From assembly GCA_003561495.1 (NCBI GenBank), contig PWWM01000024.1, forward strand, positions 1 to 26,730: 26,730 nucleotides of DNA, read 5' to 3'. Both the position numbers and the translations under genes were made by a program. This document shows, piece after piece, positions 9,974 through 18,081 of the stretch (position 1 is its first letter; each line of letters begins with the position of its first letter). Source of the DNA: Gammaproteobacteria bacterium. Its GTDB lineage: Bacteria > Pseudomonadota > Gammaproteobacteria > Xanthomonadales > Wenzhouxiangellaceae. Below the pieces are notes generated by a model. The model searched no databases. It was not told where the DNA came from and was given only the letters and a program-made list of their open reading frames with translations.

Positions 9974-11551
9974 TCAAAGCTCAACCTGCCGCACGCTTTT
10001 GACATGCTCGGCGGCAGCCAGCTTTTCGAGCAGCGAGTCAGGAACTTCATCATCGATGCTGATGAATGAAATAACGCTGCCGCCGGGTTTCTTGCGGCCA
10101 AGCTGAAATCCGGCGATGTTGATCCCGGCATCGCCCAGGATGGTGCCGATGCGCCCGATCAGCCCCGGCAGGTCCCAGTTGGTCATGAACAACATTCGGC
10201 CCTGCGCCACGAAATCCACCTCGATGCCGTTCATGCCCACCACCCGCGGCAGGCCATTGACCGTGGTGCCGTCGACCACCCATTCGCGTTCTTCGGTGAC
10301 CAGCCTGACCTGGATTCGGCTGGTCAGCTCTCCAGCCATTTGACGGGTGGTCTCGACAATATCGATATTTCGTTGCTCGGCCAGCAAAGGAGCATTGACC
10401 AGGTTGACCGAGTCCTGAAGTATTGGATCGAGCAGCCCCTTGAGTATGGTGGTGGTGATCGGTTTGTGGTTGTAACCGGAGACTTCCCCGGCGTATTCGA
10501 TTTCCAGTCGTTTCATGCCGCCCTTGGAAATCTGGCCCAGGATCGAGCCCAATCGTTCTCCCAGATTCAGATAGGGCTGCAACAAATGCATTTCATCCTC
10601 GGCCACTGAAGGGATATTGAGTGCATTCTGAATAACGCCGCGTTTGAGGTAGTCGCTGATCTGCCGAGCGACCTGTTCAGCAACCCGCTCCTGGGCCTCC
10701 ATGGTGGATGCCCCCAGATGCGGTGTACAGATGAAGCCTTCGTGACGCATCAGTTGGTGACCGCGGACGGGTTCGTTCTCGAATACATCCAGGGCCGCAG
10801 CCCTGACCTTGCCTGACTCCAGTGCCGCGTCCAGGGCTTGTTCATCAACGATGCCGCCGCGAGCGGCATTGATGATGATGACACCTTGCTTCATCTTTCC
10901 AAAGGCATTCTCATCAATCATGTGAATGGTGGCGCGGGTCATGGGTGTATGCACGGTGATGAAATCAGACTGTGCATACAAATCATCCATCTCGACCAGC
11001 TCCACTCCCAGATCATCGGCACGCTTGTGAGAAATATAAGGGTCATAAGCGATGACTCTCATGCCCAGTCCATGGGCACGCTCGATAACCAGGCTACCGA
11101 CGTTGCCGGTGCCGATCACGCCGAGCGTCTTGTTGTTGATTTCGATCCCCATGAAGCGGGACTTCTCCCATTTTTCAGCTCGCATGGAAGCCGTGGCCTG
11201 CGGGACCATTCGGGCGGCCGAAACCATCAACGCGATGGCGTGTTCGGCGGTCGTCACAGTATTGCCGAAAGGCGTGTTCATGATGATCACGCCTCTTTGC
11301 GATGCTGCCTTCATGTCGATGTTGTCGACGCCTACTCCGGCGCGACCAATCACGCGCAGTCTTTCGGCCGCATCCAGAAGTTCGGCAGTGACCCGGGTCG
11401 ATGATCGCACGGCCAGGCCATCGTAGTCGCCAATGATTCCGGCCAGCTCTTGGGGGGCGAGGCCAGTCCTGACATCCACCTCGATTCCGTTTTCCTCAAA
11501 AACTCTTGCGGCCGTGGGCGACATCTTGTCGCTGATCAGCACCTTAGCCAT
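9974..11551 (-). CDS. serA: D-3-phosphoglycerate dehydrogenase, long type with ACT domain
   Basis: The enzyme oxidises 3-phosphoglycerate to 3-phosphohydroxypyruvate with NAD, the first step of serine synthesis. At 525 residues it is the long type: catalytic and nucleotide-binding domains in the first 310 residues, then an intervening (ASB) domain and a C-terminal ACT domain from about 453 (MTNWDLPGLIGRIGTILGDAGINIAGFQLG). The NAD site is GTGNVG at 147-152; the catalytic residues fit Arg231 (NAARGG), a Glu in VFENEP (about 258-260) and His278 (TPHLGAST). ACT domains of this family usually bind L-serine, so feedback inhibition is likely. The gene begins 8 bases inside serC (shared bases ATGGCTAA), so the two are translationally coupled. 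Confidence 0.95.
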   Translation of the reverse strand: MAKVLISDKMSPTAARVFEENGIEVDVRTGLAPQELAGIIGDYDGLAVRSSTRVTAELLDAAERLRVIGRAGVGVDNIDMKAASQRGVIIMNTPFGNTVTTAEHAIALMVSAARMVPQATASMRAEKWEKSRFMGIEINNKTLGVIGTGNVGSLVIERAHGLGMRVIAYDPYISHKRADDLGVELVEMDDLYAQSDFITVHTPMTRATIHMIDENAFGKMKQGVIIINAARGGIVDEQALDAALESGKVRAAALDVFENEPVRGHQLMRHEGFICTPHLGASTMEAQERVAEQVARQISDYLKRGVIQNALNIPSVAEDEMHLLQPYLNLGERLGSILGQISKGGMKRLEIEYAGEVSGYNHKPITTTILKGLLDPILQDSVNLVNAPLLAEQRNIDIVETTRQMAGELTSRIQVRLVTEEREWVVDGTTVNGLPRVVGMNGIEVDFVAQGRMLFMTNWDLPGLIGRIGTILGDAGINIAGFQLGRKKPGGSVISFISIDDEVPDSLLEKLAAAEHVKSVRQVEL

Positions 11552-12626
11552 GACGATCGGAAAACTCCTTCATGAACTCGATCAGGGCATCAATGCCTTC
11601 TTCCGGCATAGCGTTGTAGATGGAAGCGCGCATGCCACCGACCGAGCGGTGGCCTTTCAGGTTGAGCAGACCCTTGCTTTCGGCATGCTCGAGAAAGGTC
11701 TTGTCGAGATCCGGGTCGGCCAGTGTGAAAGGCACATTCATGGTCGATCGATCCTGGCGGCGAACCGGACTACTGTAGAAGTCGTTTTCGTCAATCGCTG
11801 CATAAAGCTTTGCCGCCTTTTTCCGGTTGGCTTGCTGTATGGATTTCAATCCACCCTGGCCCTTGAGGTACTTGAATACAAGTCCGGCCATGTAGATACC
11901 GTAGGTCGGCGGGGTGTTGTAGCAGGAGCCGGCATCGGCATGAGTCTTGTACTCGAGCATCACAGGTACACTTTCACGAGCACGCCCGATCAGGTCCTCG
12001 CGGATGATCACGACAGTCAGCCCGGAAGGCCCGATGTTCTTCTGGGCGCCGGCATAGATCAGTCCAAAGCGGCTGACATCCACGGGTTTCGAGAGAATAT
12101 TCGACGACATGTCGGCCACCAGCGGCACGACGCCGGTATCCGGCAGTTCATGGTATTCGGTGCCGAAGATGGTGTTGTTGGTGGTGATATGACAGTAAGC
12201 TGCATCAGCATTCAGTTGCAACTGCTCCTGCCCGGGAATCCAGGTAAAATTGTCTGCGGCGCTGGAGCCTGCAACAGCGACGTTGCAGAATCGTTTCGCC
12301 TCGGCAATGGCTTTCTTCGACCAGCTCCCCGTATTGATGTAATCGGCGCTTTCATCGGGTCCGGCCAGGTTCAGCGGCACCATGGAAAACTGCAAACTGG
12401 CGCCACCTTGCAGGAACAGCACCTTGTAATGATCAGGAATCGCCATCAACTCGCGCAAGTCGGATTCCGCCGTCGTGATGATGTCGGTGAACTCCTTGCC
12501 GCGATGGCTCATCTCCATCACCGACATGCCGGATCCATGCCAGTCGAGCATTTCCTCGGCGGCTTGTTGCAATACGGCTTCCGGCAATGTGGCCGGGCCG
12601 GCACTGAAGTTGAAGACACGACTCAT
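11544..12626 (-). CDS. serC: Phosphoserine aminotransferase
   Basis: A PLP enzyme that moves an amino group from glutamate to 3-phosphohydroxypyruvate, giving O-phosphoserine; it usually also serves pyridoxal phosphate synthesis. The start at 12626 gives 360 residues, close to the usual 362, begins with the conserved MSRVFNFSAGPATLPE and has AAAGGA about 7 bases upstream; an in-frame ATG 18 codons earlier would add an unconserved leader. The PLP-binding lysine is Lys196 in YAGAQKNIGPSG, and ADMSSNILS and the phosphate-binding HRGKEF (residues 41-46) are present. It lies 77 bases downstream of the DP-EP gene and overlaps serA, so serC-serA is an operon that may also receive readthrough from upstream. 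Confidence 0.95.
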   Translation of the reverse strand: MSRVFNFSAGPATLPEAVLQQAAEEMLDWHGSGMSVMEMSHRGKEFTDIITTAESDLRELMAIPDHYKVLFLQGGASLQFSMVPLNLAGPDESADYINTGSWSKKAIAEAKRFCNVAVAGSSAADNFTWIPGQEQLQLNADAAYCHITTNNTIFGTEYHELPDTGVVPLVADMSSNILSKPVDVSRFGLIYAGAQKNIGPSGLTVVIIREDLIGRARESVPVMLEYKTHADAGSCYNTPPTYGIYMAGLVFKYLKGQGGLKSIQQANRKKAAKLYAAIDENDFYSSPVRRQDRSTMNVPFTLADPDLDKTFLEHAESKGLLNLKGHRSVGGMRASIYNAMPEEGIDALIEFMKEFSDRHG

Positions 12627-12703
12627 GTTTAATCCTTTGGCATATCCTGGAAGTGCAAGGTAGATGGCGGAATGGGTCAATACCTGGCGGTTGATGGCAA
12701 GAG

Positions 12704-13075
12704 TCAGTAGGGTTCGTTGAGCATTTCCGGATCCAGGCCATAAATCACGCCGGAGCGGTCCTGATAGAGCAAGATGAACTCAAAGTGGCCGCCCTCGGAC
12801 TTGCTGTCGGTGACAACCAGCGTGTCATTCTGTTGGTTGGTCGAGGTAATTCGGGCGGTCAACTGACTTTCAGCCGGACCGGTGTCCTCTTCATGATGGC
12901 GGCCGTCAAAGCCAATACCGGTAATCTGGAATCCGGATCGCGCCGTGTTTGCGTCCAGGGTTAACGTCACGGTTGAGTCTCGCTCCGAGATGACATAAGG
13001 ACCGGGTGGTGACAGGGTGACTTCATAATTCGGGGTTTGTCCGGAAATGCTGACGGTGACATTCTGATTACTCAT
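12704..13075 (-). CDS. DP-EP family protein, small beta protein
   Basis: A 123-residue protein, acidic and without a signal peptide or membrane segment. It looks like an all-beta domain: VTVSISGQTPNYEVTLSPPG, ISERDSTVTLTLD, FQITGIGFD and HFEFILLYQDRSG alternate strand-like segments. The C-terminal YGLDPEMLNEPY matches the DP...EP motif that names the DP-EP (DUF1888-type) family, whose function is unknown; I make this link from memory. GAGGGA lies a few bases upstream of the ATG. It follows the kinase gene after 22 bases, suggesting that the two are made together and that the protein may be a substrate, ligand-binding partner or effector of the kinase. That is inference from position only. Confidence 0.6.
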   Translation of the reverse strand: MSNQNVTVSISGQTPNYEVTLSPPGPYVISERDSTVTLTLDANTARSGFQITGIGFDGRHHEEDTGPAESQLTARITSTNQQNDTLVVTDSKSEGGHFEFILLYQDRSGVIYGLDPEMLNEPY

Positions 13076-13097
13076 TGTTTTTCCCTCAGGTTTTTAT

Positions 13098-15656
13098 TCA
13101 AGGTGACTGATTAAGAGTGGCTTTGAAAACGGGCAGGTCAGTGATCTCAGCCTGCAAGCCCGCCAGATGGTCGTTGAACTGAGCCTTGGCGTCAAGTCGT
13201 TCCTGGCGGTCAAGATTGGGCAGGACAGATTGGGCCAGTCGATAGCGCAAATCGTTGCGGCGAGTTTCCGGTATCCGGTCCAGGTTTTGCGCCAGGCCAG
13301 TCAGGATTTTCGGCTCGACCGTGTGAGATGTCTGATCCAGAGCGATAATCAGCATGGTGGCCAACTCCAGCAGGGGCAACCAGGTGTCATCGACGTTTTC
13401 ACGTGCTTCGAGATGGTCGTTCAATTGCTGAAGCTGCTGTGCTGCCCCCATGACACTGTCCGATGAGGCCGGATTGAACTCCAGTATTGCCAGGGCATTC
13501 CATGCCGGGAGCTCAATGGAATGGCGGGCATCCAGTCCAAGGTCCCGGGCAATGTCAAGTGATTGCTGGGCGAGCTCCAGGGTGGCTGGGCCGTCTTCAT
13601 GGTTCGGTCCCAGGGAGCGGGCATGCAGCAGGACAGCCATCGTCAGCATGGCCTGGCGACGCGGTTGGGTTGGATCAATGGCGACGTCCTGCCTGGCCAG
13701 GATGACGGCTCTGGATAGCACCGAGCGGGTGACCTCGTGCAGGCCCAGGCGTTCAGAAAGCCGGGCCAGGATGAGCCGAAAGTTGATTTCGGCCCGCACC
13801 AGTCGGGCGTCGTCGGGATGTTCCTGCAAAGCCCCGGCGACAATATTCAGTGCTTCGGCCGAATTCTTCCAGGCATTCAGCGGATCGCCGATGGAATTCT
13901 GGACCCGGCCGACCCAGGACAGGTTGTTGGCCAGTGCGAGTTGGTCCGAAGCCTCCCTTGGATCCACCAGCTCCTGGCGAATGCGGGCCGACTCCTGGAA
14001 ATAATCCAGCGCGACCTGTGGCCGATCCCTGGCCTCGGCCAATGTGCCCAGGTTGTTGTGTGCATAGGCCAGTTCCCAACCGGCCGAGATCTCGTCGCCC
14101 CCACTTTCCCGATAACGAATGGCGTGGTCGAGATAACCCAGCCAATGACGCTCAACCTCGTCCCAGTCGCGCTCATGAAAGGCGATGCGGCCCAGCCAGA
14201 ACGCGATCTGTCCGGATTCAAAGTGTAGATCGGTATATTCGGACCTAAGTTGATCACGCCAGGGGGTCAGCAACTCATCAGCACGGAACAGGACCTGGCG
14301 GGCCTGTTCCGGTCGTTGCCGTTGTGCCTGAACCTCGCCAAGGGTGCGCAGCGCCCGGGCACGATTCAGGGCACTCTCGGCATCGGCGGTGATTGGCTGC
14401 TCGGCCAGGTATCGCATCGCCTCGGTCGCGATGTCATCGAGCAGATCCAGACGCCCGATCGGTCGAAGCTGGGTGGCGAAATCGCCCAGCATGAACCGGA
14501 TCAGTTCTTCGGCGTCACTGCGGCGCTGCTCGGCGAGTTCGAGTGCCGATTCGGCCTCGGCACGACCCTGCTGGGCCTGGGTTAATCCGTAGCTCATCAT
14601 CCCGGTGCCCGCCAGGACCGACAGCACGATCAGACCGGCGGCGACACTCGCCAGGGCGTGACGGCGCAGAAAGCACCGCGCCTTGTACAGGCGACCACCG
14701 GCCAGGGCCTTGACAGGCTCATGCTCCAGGAATCGACGCAAGTCTTCAGCCATGGCCGAGACCGAGGAATAGCGATCCTCGCGGTCCGGCGCCATGGCTT
14801 GAACACTGATGGCCTTGAGCTCGATTGCGGTGTTGACATCCAGTGAGCCGCGCTTACCCTGAGTTGAACGAAATCCGGCTCGGGCTGTGGCGCTGTCAAT
14901 TTTCTTGTCCTGGAACGTTCCCATGTCGTGGCAGATCAGCAGGGATTCGGCCAGCACTGCGCCAAGCGCATAGACATCGGTGCGCATGTCGATGCCGCCG
15001 GATTGAGTATCAAGTTGCTCCGGGGCCATGTAGGCACGGGTACCTGCGCTGAGATATCGGGCATTGTCCTGCGTCTCATCCCGGGACATGCTGATGGCAA
15101 TGCCGAAGTCAATGATCTTGGGGCGTCTCTGGCTGTCTTCTTCCTGGACAACGATGTTTTGAGGCTTGAGGTCGCGATGAACCAGGCCGCGTTGGTGGGC
15201 ATGCTGAACCCCGGCACAGATTTCGAGCATGAGGTCGGCCAGATCACGATCATTGAGCCGTTGCTCTTGAAGATACTGATCCAGGGGAACCCCGCGGACG
15301 TACTCCATGGCGAAGAAGAGTCCCCCGCCCGGTAGCCGGCCGGCATCGTAGATCTGGGCGATCGCGCGGTGGGATAACTGCGCCAGGCTCTGACGTTCGA
15401 CCTCGAAATAAGCTTCGGCCAGCACTGATTTCTCGCCGGCCTTGAGCACCTTGATGGCAACCTGGCGTTGCAAGGGCTCCAATTGTTCGGCCAGCCAGAC
15501 CAGCCCCATGCCCCCGCTGCCCAGTTGGCGGATCAGCCTGAACGGTCCAAGCGTCTGTCCGGGCTCCCAGTCTTGGGCCTCGGAAGGGACCGAGTCTGAT
15601 CCCTGGGTCTGAAAAAAAGTGGTCTGGTCCGACCCGTTGTCGTGATTATTGCTCAA
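13098..15656 (-). CDS. Membrane serine/threonine kinase with TPR-like outer region
   Basis: The product has 852 residues. The N-terminal Hanks-type kinase domain (about 38-312) has all key parts: glycine loop GSGGMG at 46-51, VAIK with Lys69, HRDLKPQN with Asp162 and Asn167, DFG at 183-185 and APE at 211-213. One membrane segment follows at about 335-357 (ASVAAGLIVLSVLAGTGMMSYG), then about 490 residues of helical, TPR-like sequence (for example AYAHNNLGTLAEARDRPQVALDYFQESA) that should lie outside the inner membrane. It would phosphorylate Ser/Thr targets in response to a periplasmic cue or partner. The start is a TTG with only a weak GGAAG upstream; the frame is closed by a stop further up and no ATG precedes the kinase domain, so the exact start is uncertain. 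The neighbours are hutU (49 bases upstream) and the DP-EP gene (22 bases downstream). Confidence 0.9.
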   Translation of the reverse strand: MSNNHDNGSDQTTFFQTQGSDSVPSEAQDWEPGQTLGPFRLIRQLGSGGMGLVWLAEQLEPLQRQVAIKVLKAGEKSVLAEAYFEVERQSLAQLSHRAIAQIYDAGRLPGGGLFFAMEYVRGVPLDQYLQEQRLNDRDLADLMLEICAGVQHAHQRGLVHRDLKPQNIVVQEEDSQRRPKIIDFGIAISMSRDETQDNARYLSAGTRAYMAPEQLDTQSGGIDMRTDVYALGAVLAESLLICHDMGTFQDKKIDSATARAGFRSTQGKRGSLDVNTAIELKAISVQAMAPDREDRYSSVSAMAEDLRRFLEHEPVKALAGGRLYKARCFLRRHALASVAAGLIVLSVLAGTGMMSYGLTQAQQGRAEAESALELAEQRRSDAEELIRFMLGDFATQLRPIGRLDLLDDIATEAMRYLAEQPITADAESALNRARALRTLGEVQAQRQRPEQARQVLFRADELLTPWRDQLRSEYTDLHFESGQIAFWLGRIAFHERDWDEVERHWLGYLDHAIRYRESGGDEISAGWELAYAHNNLGTLAEARDRPQVALDYFQESARIRQELVDPREASDQLALANNLSWVGRVQNSIGDPLNAWKNSAEALNIVAGALQEHPDDARLVRAEINFRLILARLSERLGLHEVTRSVLSRAVILARQDVAIDPTQPRRQAMLTMAVLLHARSLGPNHEDGPATLELAQQSLDIARDLGLDARHSIELPAWNALAILEFNPASSDSVMGAAQQLQQLNDHLEARENVDDTWLPLLELATMLIIALDQTSHTVEPKILTGLAQNLDRIPETRRNDLRYRLAQSVLPNLDRQERLDAKAQFNDHLAGLQAEITDLPVFKATLNQSP

Positions 15657-15705
15657 GGCGCTTCCAGAGGAATGGGCTGCATCACAATAGTAAATCCTGG
15701 ATTTT

Positions 15706-17376
15706 TCATTTCAGCATCGGCACATCCACATTCCGGTCGCGGGCGGTCTGGATCGCATCCTCGTAACCGGCATCGACATGACGAAACACACCCATACCCG
15801 GGTCGGCCGTCAAGACGCGCTGCAGGCGCTCATAACCGGACTTCGTGCCATCGGCCACCGACACCATGCCGGCATGCAATGAATAACCGATACCCACGCC
15901 GCCACCATGGTGGACCGACACCCAGCTTGCGCCGCTGGCGGTGTTGACCAGGGCGTTGAGAATTGGCCAGTCGGCGATGGCGTCCGAGCCATCCTTCATG
16001 GCTTCGGTTTCGCGATTGGGAGAAGCGACCGAGCCGCAATCGAGGTGGTCACGGCCGATGACGATCGGCGCTTCGACCTTGCCTTTTTCGACCAGCCAGT
16101 TGAATTTTTCGCCGGCTTCGGCACGCTCGCCGTATTCCAGCCAGCAGATGCGCGCCGGCAGACCCTGAAAGTGGATCTTTTCCTGCGCCTTGTGAATCCA
16201 GCGTTTCAGGTGTTCCTTTTCAGGAAAAAGTTCGAGAATGGCTTTGTCCGTCTCGGCAATATCTTCCGGATTGCCTGACAGTGCGGCCCAGCGGAACGGA
16301 CCGGCGCCGCGGCAAAACAGCGGACGGATATAGGCGGGTACGAAGCCGGGAAAATCGAAGGCATTTTTCATGCCGCGCAGATCGGCGACCTGGCCGCGCA
16401 GATTGTTGCCGTAGTCAAAAGTGATCGCCCCGCGCTCTTGCATCTTGAGCATGGTCTCGACGTGGATGACCATGGAGTCGAGCACTCTTTCGTCGTAGGT
16501 CTTCGGATCGGATCGCCGCAAGGCATCGGCTTGTTCCAGTGAGTAACCAGCCGGAATATAGCCATGCCTGAGATCGTGCGCCGAGGTCTGGTCGGTCAGA
16601 CAATCGGGAATGATGTCACGGTCGAGCATTTCCGGCAGCACTTCGGCGATATTGCCCAGCAGCCCCACCGAAAGCGGACCATCGGCCTTTTCGATCAAAT
16701 CCAGCGCCTGGTCAATGGAAGTCGCCTTGGCATCGCAGTAGCCGGTCTCTACCCGCCGATCAATGCGCCATTCATCGACTTCCACGCCGATGCAATGGCC
16801 TTCGTTCATGGTCACCGCCAGCGGTTGTGCCCCGCCCATGCCGCCCAGTCCGGCGGTGACGGTGAGTTTGCCCTTGAGCGAGCCGCCGAAGTGTTGACGG
16901 GCCAATTCTGCAAAGGTTTCATAAGTCCCCTGAACGATTCCCTGCGAACCGATGTAAATCCATGAGCCGGCGGTCATCTGTCCATACATGGTCAAGCCCT
17001 TGTCTTCCAGGTCCCGGAATACATCCCAGTTGCCCCAGCGCGGCACCAGGTTGGAATTGGCGATCAGGACCCGGGGGGCCTGGTCGTGGGTGCGTACCAC
17101 ACCGACTGGCTTGCCCGACTGAACCAGCAAGGTCTCGTCTTCCTTCAGCCTTTGCAGAGTTTGAACAATCGCGTGGTAGCAATCCCAGTTGCGCGCTGCC
17201 TTGCCGGTGCCGCCGTAGACGATCAGATCCTGTGGGCGCTCGGCCACATCCGGATCGAGGTTGTTCATCAACATTCGCAGCGCAGCTTCCTGGTGCCAGC
17301 CCTTGCAGCTCAGGCGGGTGCCATGCGGGGCGCGGATCACGGGCACATCGGCGCCCGAACGGGCGGATTCATTCAT
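15706..17376 (-). CDS. hutU: Urocanate hydratase (urocanase)
   Basis: The enzyme adds water to urocanate to give 4-imidazolone-5-propionate, the second step of histidine breakdown; it carries tightly bound NAD. From 17376 it is 556 residues, the expected length. This ATG is preferred to one 16 codons earlier because GGGAG lies about 5 bases upstream and the family starts near this point. Visible motifs are LIVYGGTGKAARNWDCY, the NAD-binding GLGGMGGAQPLAVTMNEG (about 176-193), RPLFCRGAGPFRWAALSG and ARICWLEYGER, whose Cys411 matches the catalytic Cys410 known from Pseudomonas putida. HHGGGVGIGYS near the C terminus is also typical. It follows the NTF2-like gene by 66 bases and precedes the kinase gene. 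Unlike most hut clusters it is separated from hutH by serCA and the kinase genes. Confidence 0.95.
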   Translation of the reverse strand: MNESARSGADVPVIRAPHGTRLSCKGWHQEAALRMLMNNLDPDVAERPQDLIVYGGTGKAARNWDCYHAIVQTLQRLKEDETLLVQSGKPVGVVRTHDQAPRVLIANSNLVPRWGNWDVFRDLEDKGLTMYGQMTAGSWIYIGSQGIVQGTYETFAELARQHFGGSLKGKLTVTAGLGGMGGAQPLAVTMNEGHCIGVEVDEWRIDRRVETGYCDAKATSIDQALDLIEKADGPLSVGLLGNIAEVLPEMLDRDIIPDCLTDQTSAHDLRHGYIPAGYSLEQADALRRSDPKTYDERVLDSMVIHVETMLKMQERGAITFDYGNNLRGQVADLRGMKNAFDFPGFVPAYIRPLFCRGAGPFRWAALSGNPEDIAETDKAILELFPEKEHLKRWIHKAQEKIHFQGLPARICWLEYGERAEAGEKFNWLVEKGKVEAPIVIGRDHLDCGSVASPNRETEAMKDGSDAIADWPILNALVNTASGASWVSVHHGGGVGIGYSLHAGMVSVADGTKSGYERLQRVLTADPGMGVFRHVDAGYEDAIQTARDRNVDVPMLK

Positions 17377-17442
17377 GGGGACTCCCGGAGAATTCTTGAA
17401 TGGAGGCAGTATAGCAACCGCCAATGTTCGACCGGCAGCGAC

Positions 17443-17880
17443 TCAGTCGGGATCAAACAGGTAGTCAATTCGGTCCTGGGCACAATCGACCGGCATGGAG
17501 GCATGCTCGTGAATGATCAGCCACTGATTATCAACCTTTTCCAGGCAGGTGGTGGTCCGAGTCCATGACCGGCCTGAGGGGTGATTGGTTTTCATGCCGT
17601 CCATGCGAGTCAGGCTGGTGACCACCGCTATCCCGGCGCAACAGATAATGCGGACATTCTTGCGCTGGATTTCTATGGGTTCGGGGAAGCAGGGAAATAA
17701 GGATTTCCAGAATTGCCGCAGTTGTTCGAGCCCGGTGTAATGAGAGCCGATATCGAAAACCGTCACATCGGGGCTGTAGCAGCGAGCCAGTGCATCCAGA
17801 TCCTTGGAGCGCAGGCCTGCCTCGACGCGCTCAAGTGTCGCTATGATGGCTTTATCCTCGATGCTGCTAACAGTGCCCAT
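17443..17880 (-). CDS. NTF2-like (SnoaL-type) protein
   Basis: A 145-residue protein of the cone-shaped NTF2-like fold: an N-terminal helix pair (IIATLERVEAGLRSKDLDALARCY), SPDVTVFDIGSHYTGLEQLRQFW and C-terminal strands ending DNQWLIIHEHASMP. This pattern is common to a group of small calcium/calmodulin-kinase-association or SnoaL-like proteins that may bind small ligands or catalyse isomerisations; sequence alone does not decide. It has no signal peptide. The gene lies 66 bases upstream of hutU on the same strand and could be cotranscribed with it. The ribosome site before its ATG is weak (GAAGAAG). Confidence 0.75.
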   Translation of the reverse strand: MGTVSSIEDKAIIATLERVEAGLRSKDLDALARCYSPDVTVFDIGSHYTGLEQLRQFWKSLFPCFPEPIEIQRKNVRIICCAGIAVVTSLTRMDGMKTNHPSGRSWTRTTTCLEKVDNQWLIIHEHASMPVDCAQDRIDYLFDPD

Positions 17881-17913
17881 CAGACTTCTTCACGACAAAC
17901 AGGAACAGCTTTC

Positions 17914-18081
17914 ATGAACGAGTCTATCACCTTCCTTCAAGAATCGAAATGCTCCGGAGAAGGCTTGTTGCAAGCGGTGCTGGATGACAACCAACCCTTG
18001 TTGCAGCGCAAGAGTTGGTTCAAACCACCGCAGCGCCAATCACCCGCCATTGCCACAGCATCACCGCCAAGAACGTCGTAG
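17914..18081 (+). CDS. Possible small protein, unknown
   Basis: A 55-codon frame opposite in strand to its neighbours. An AGGA with 9-base spacing precedes the ATG, and the N-terminal part (MNESITFLQESKCSGEG) is reasonably amphipathic. It fills most of the 139-base gap between the NTF2-like gene and the first serine hydrolase, then overlaps the hydrolase 3' end by 62 bases in antisense. I do not recognise it. Apart from this frame the gap shows nothing, so it may be a non-coding leader or chance frame. Confidence 0.22.
   Translation: MNESITFLQESKCSGEGLLQAVLDDNQPLLQRKSWFKPPQRQSPAIATASPPRTS

Noticed and set aside
11433..12632. 399-codon plus-strand frame opposite serC
   Set aside because: It lies almost wholly antisense to the clear serC gene and has no recognisable domain; a result of GC-rich codon bias.
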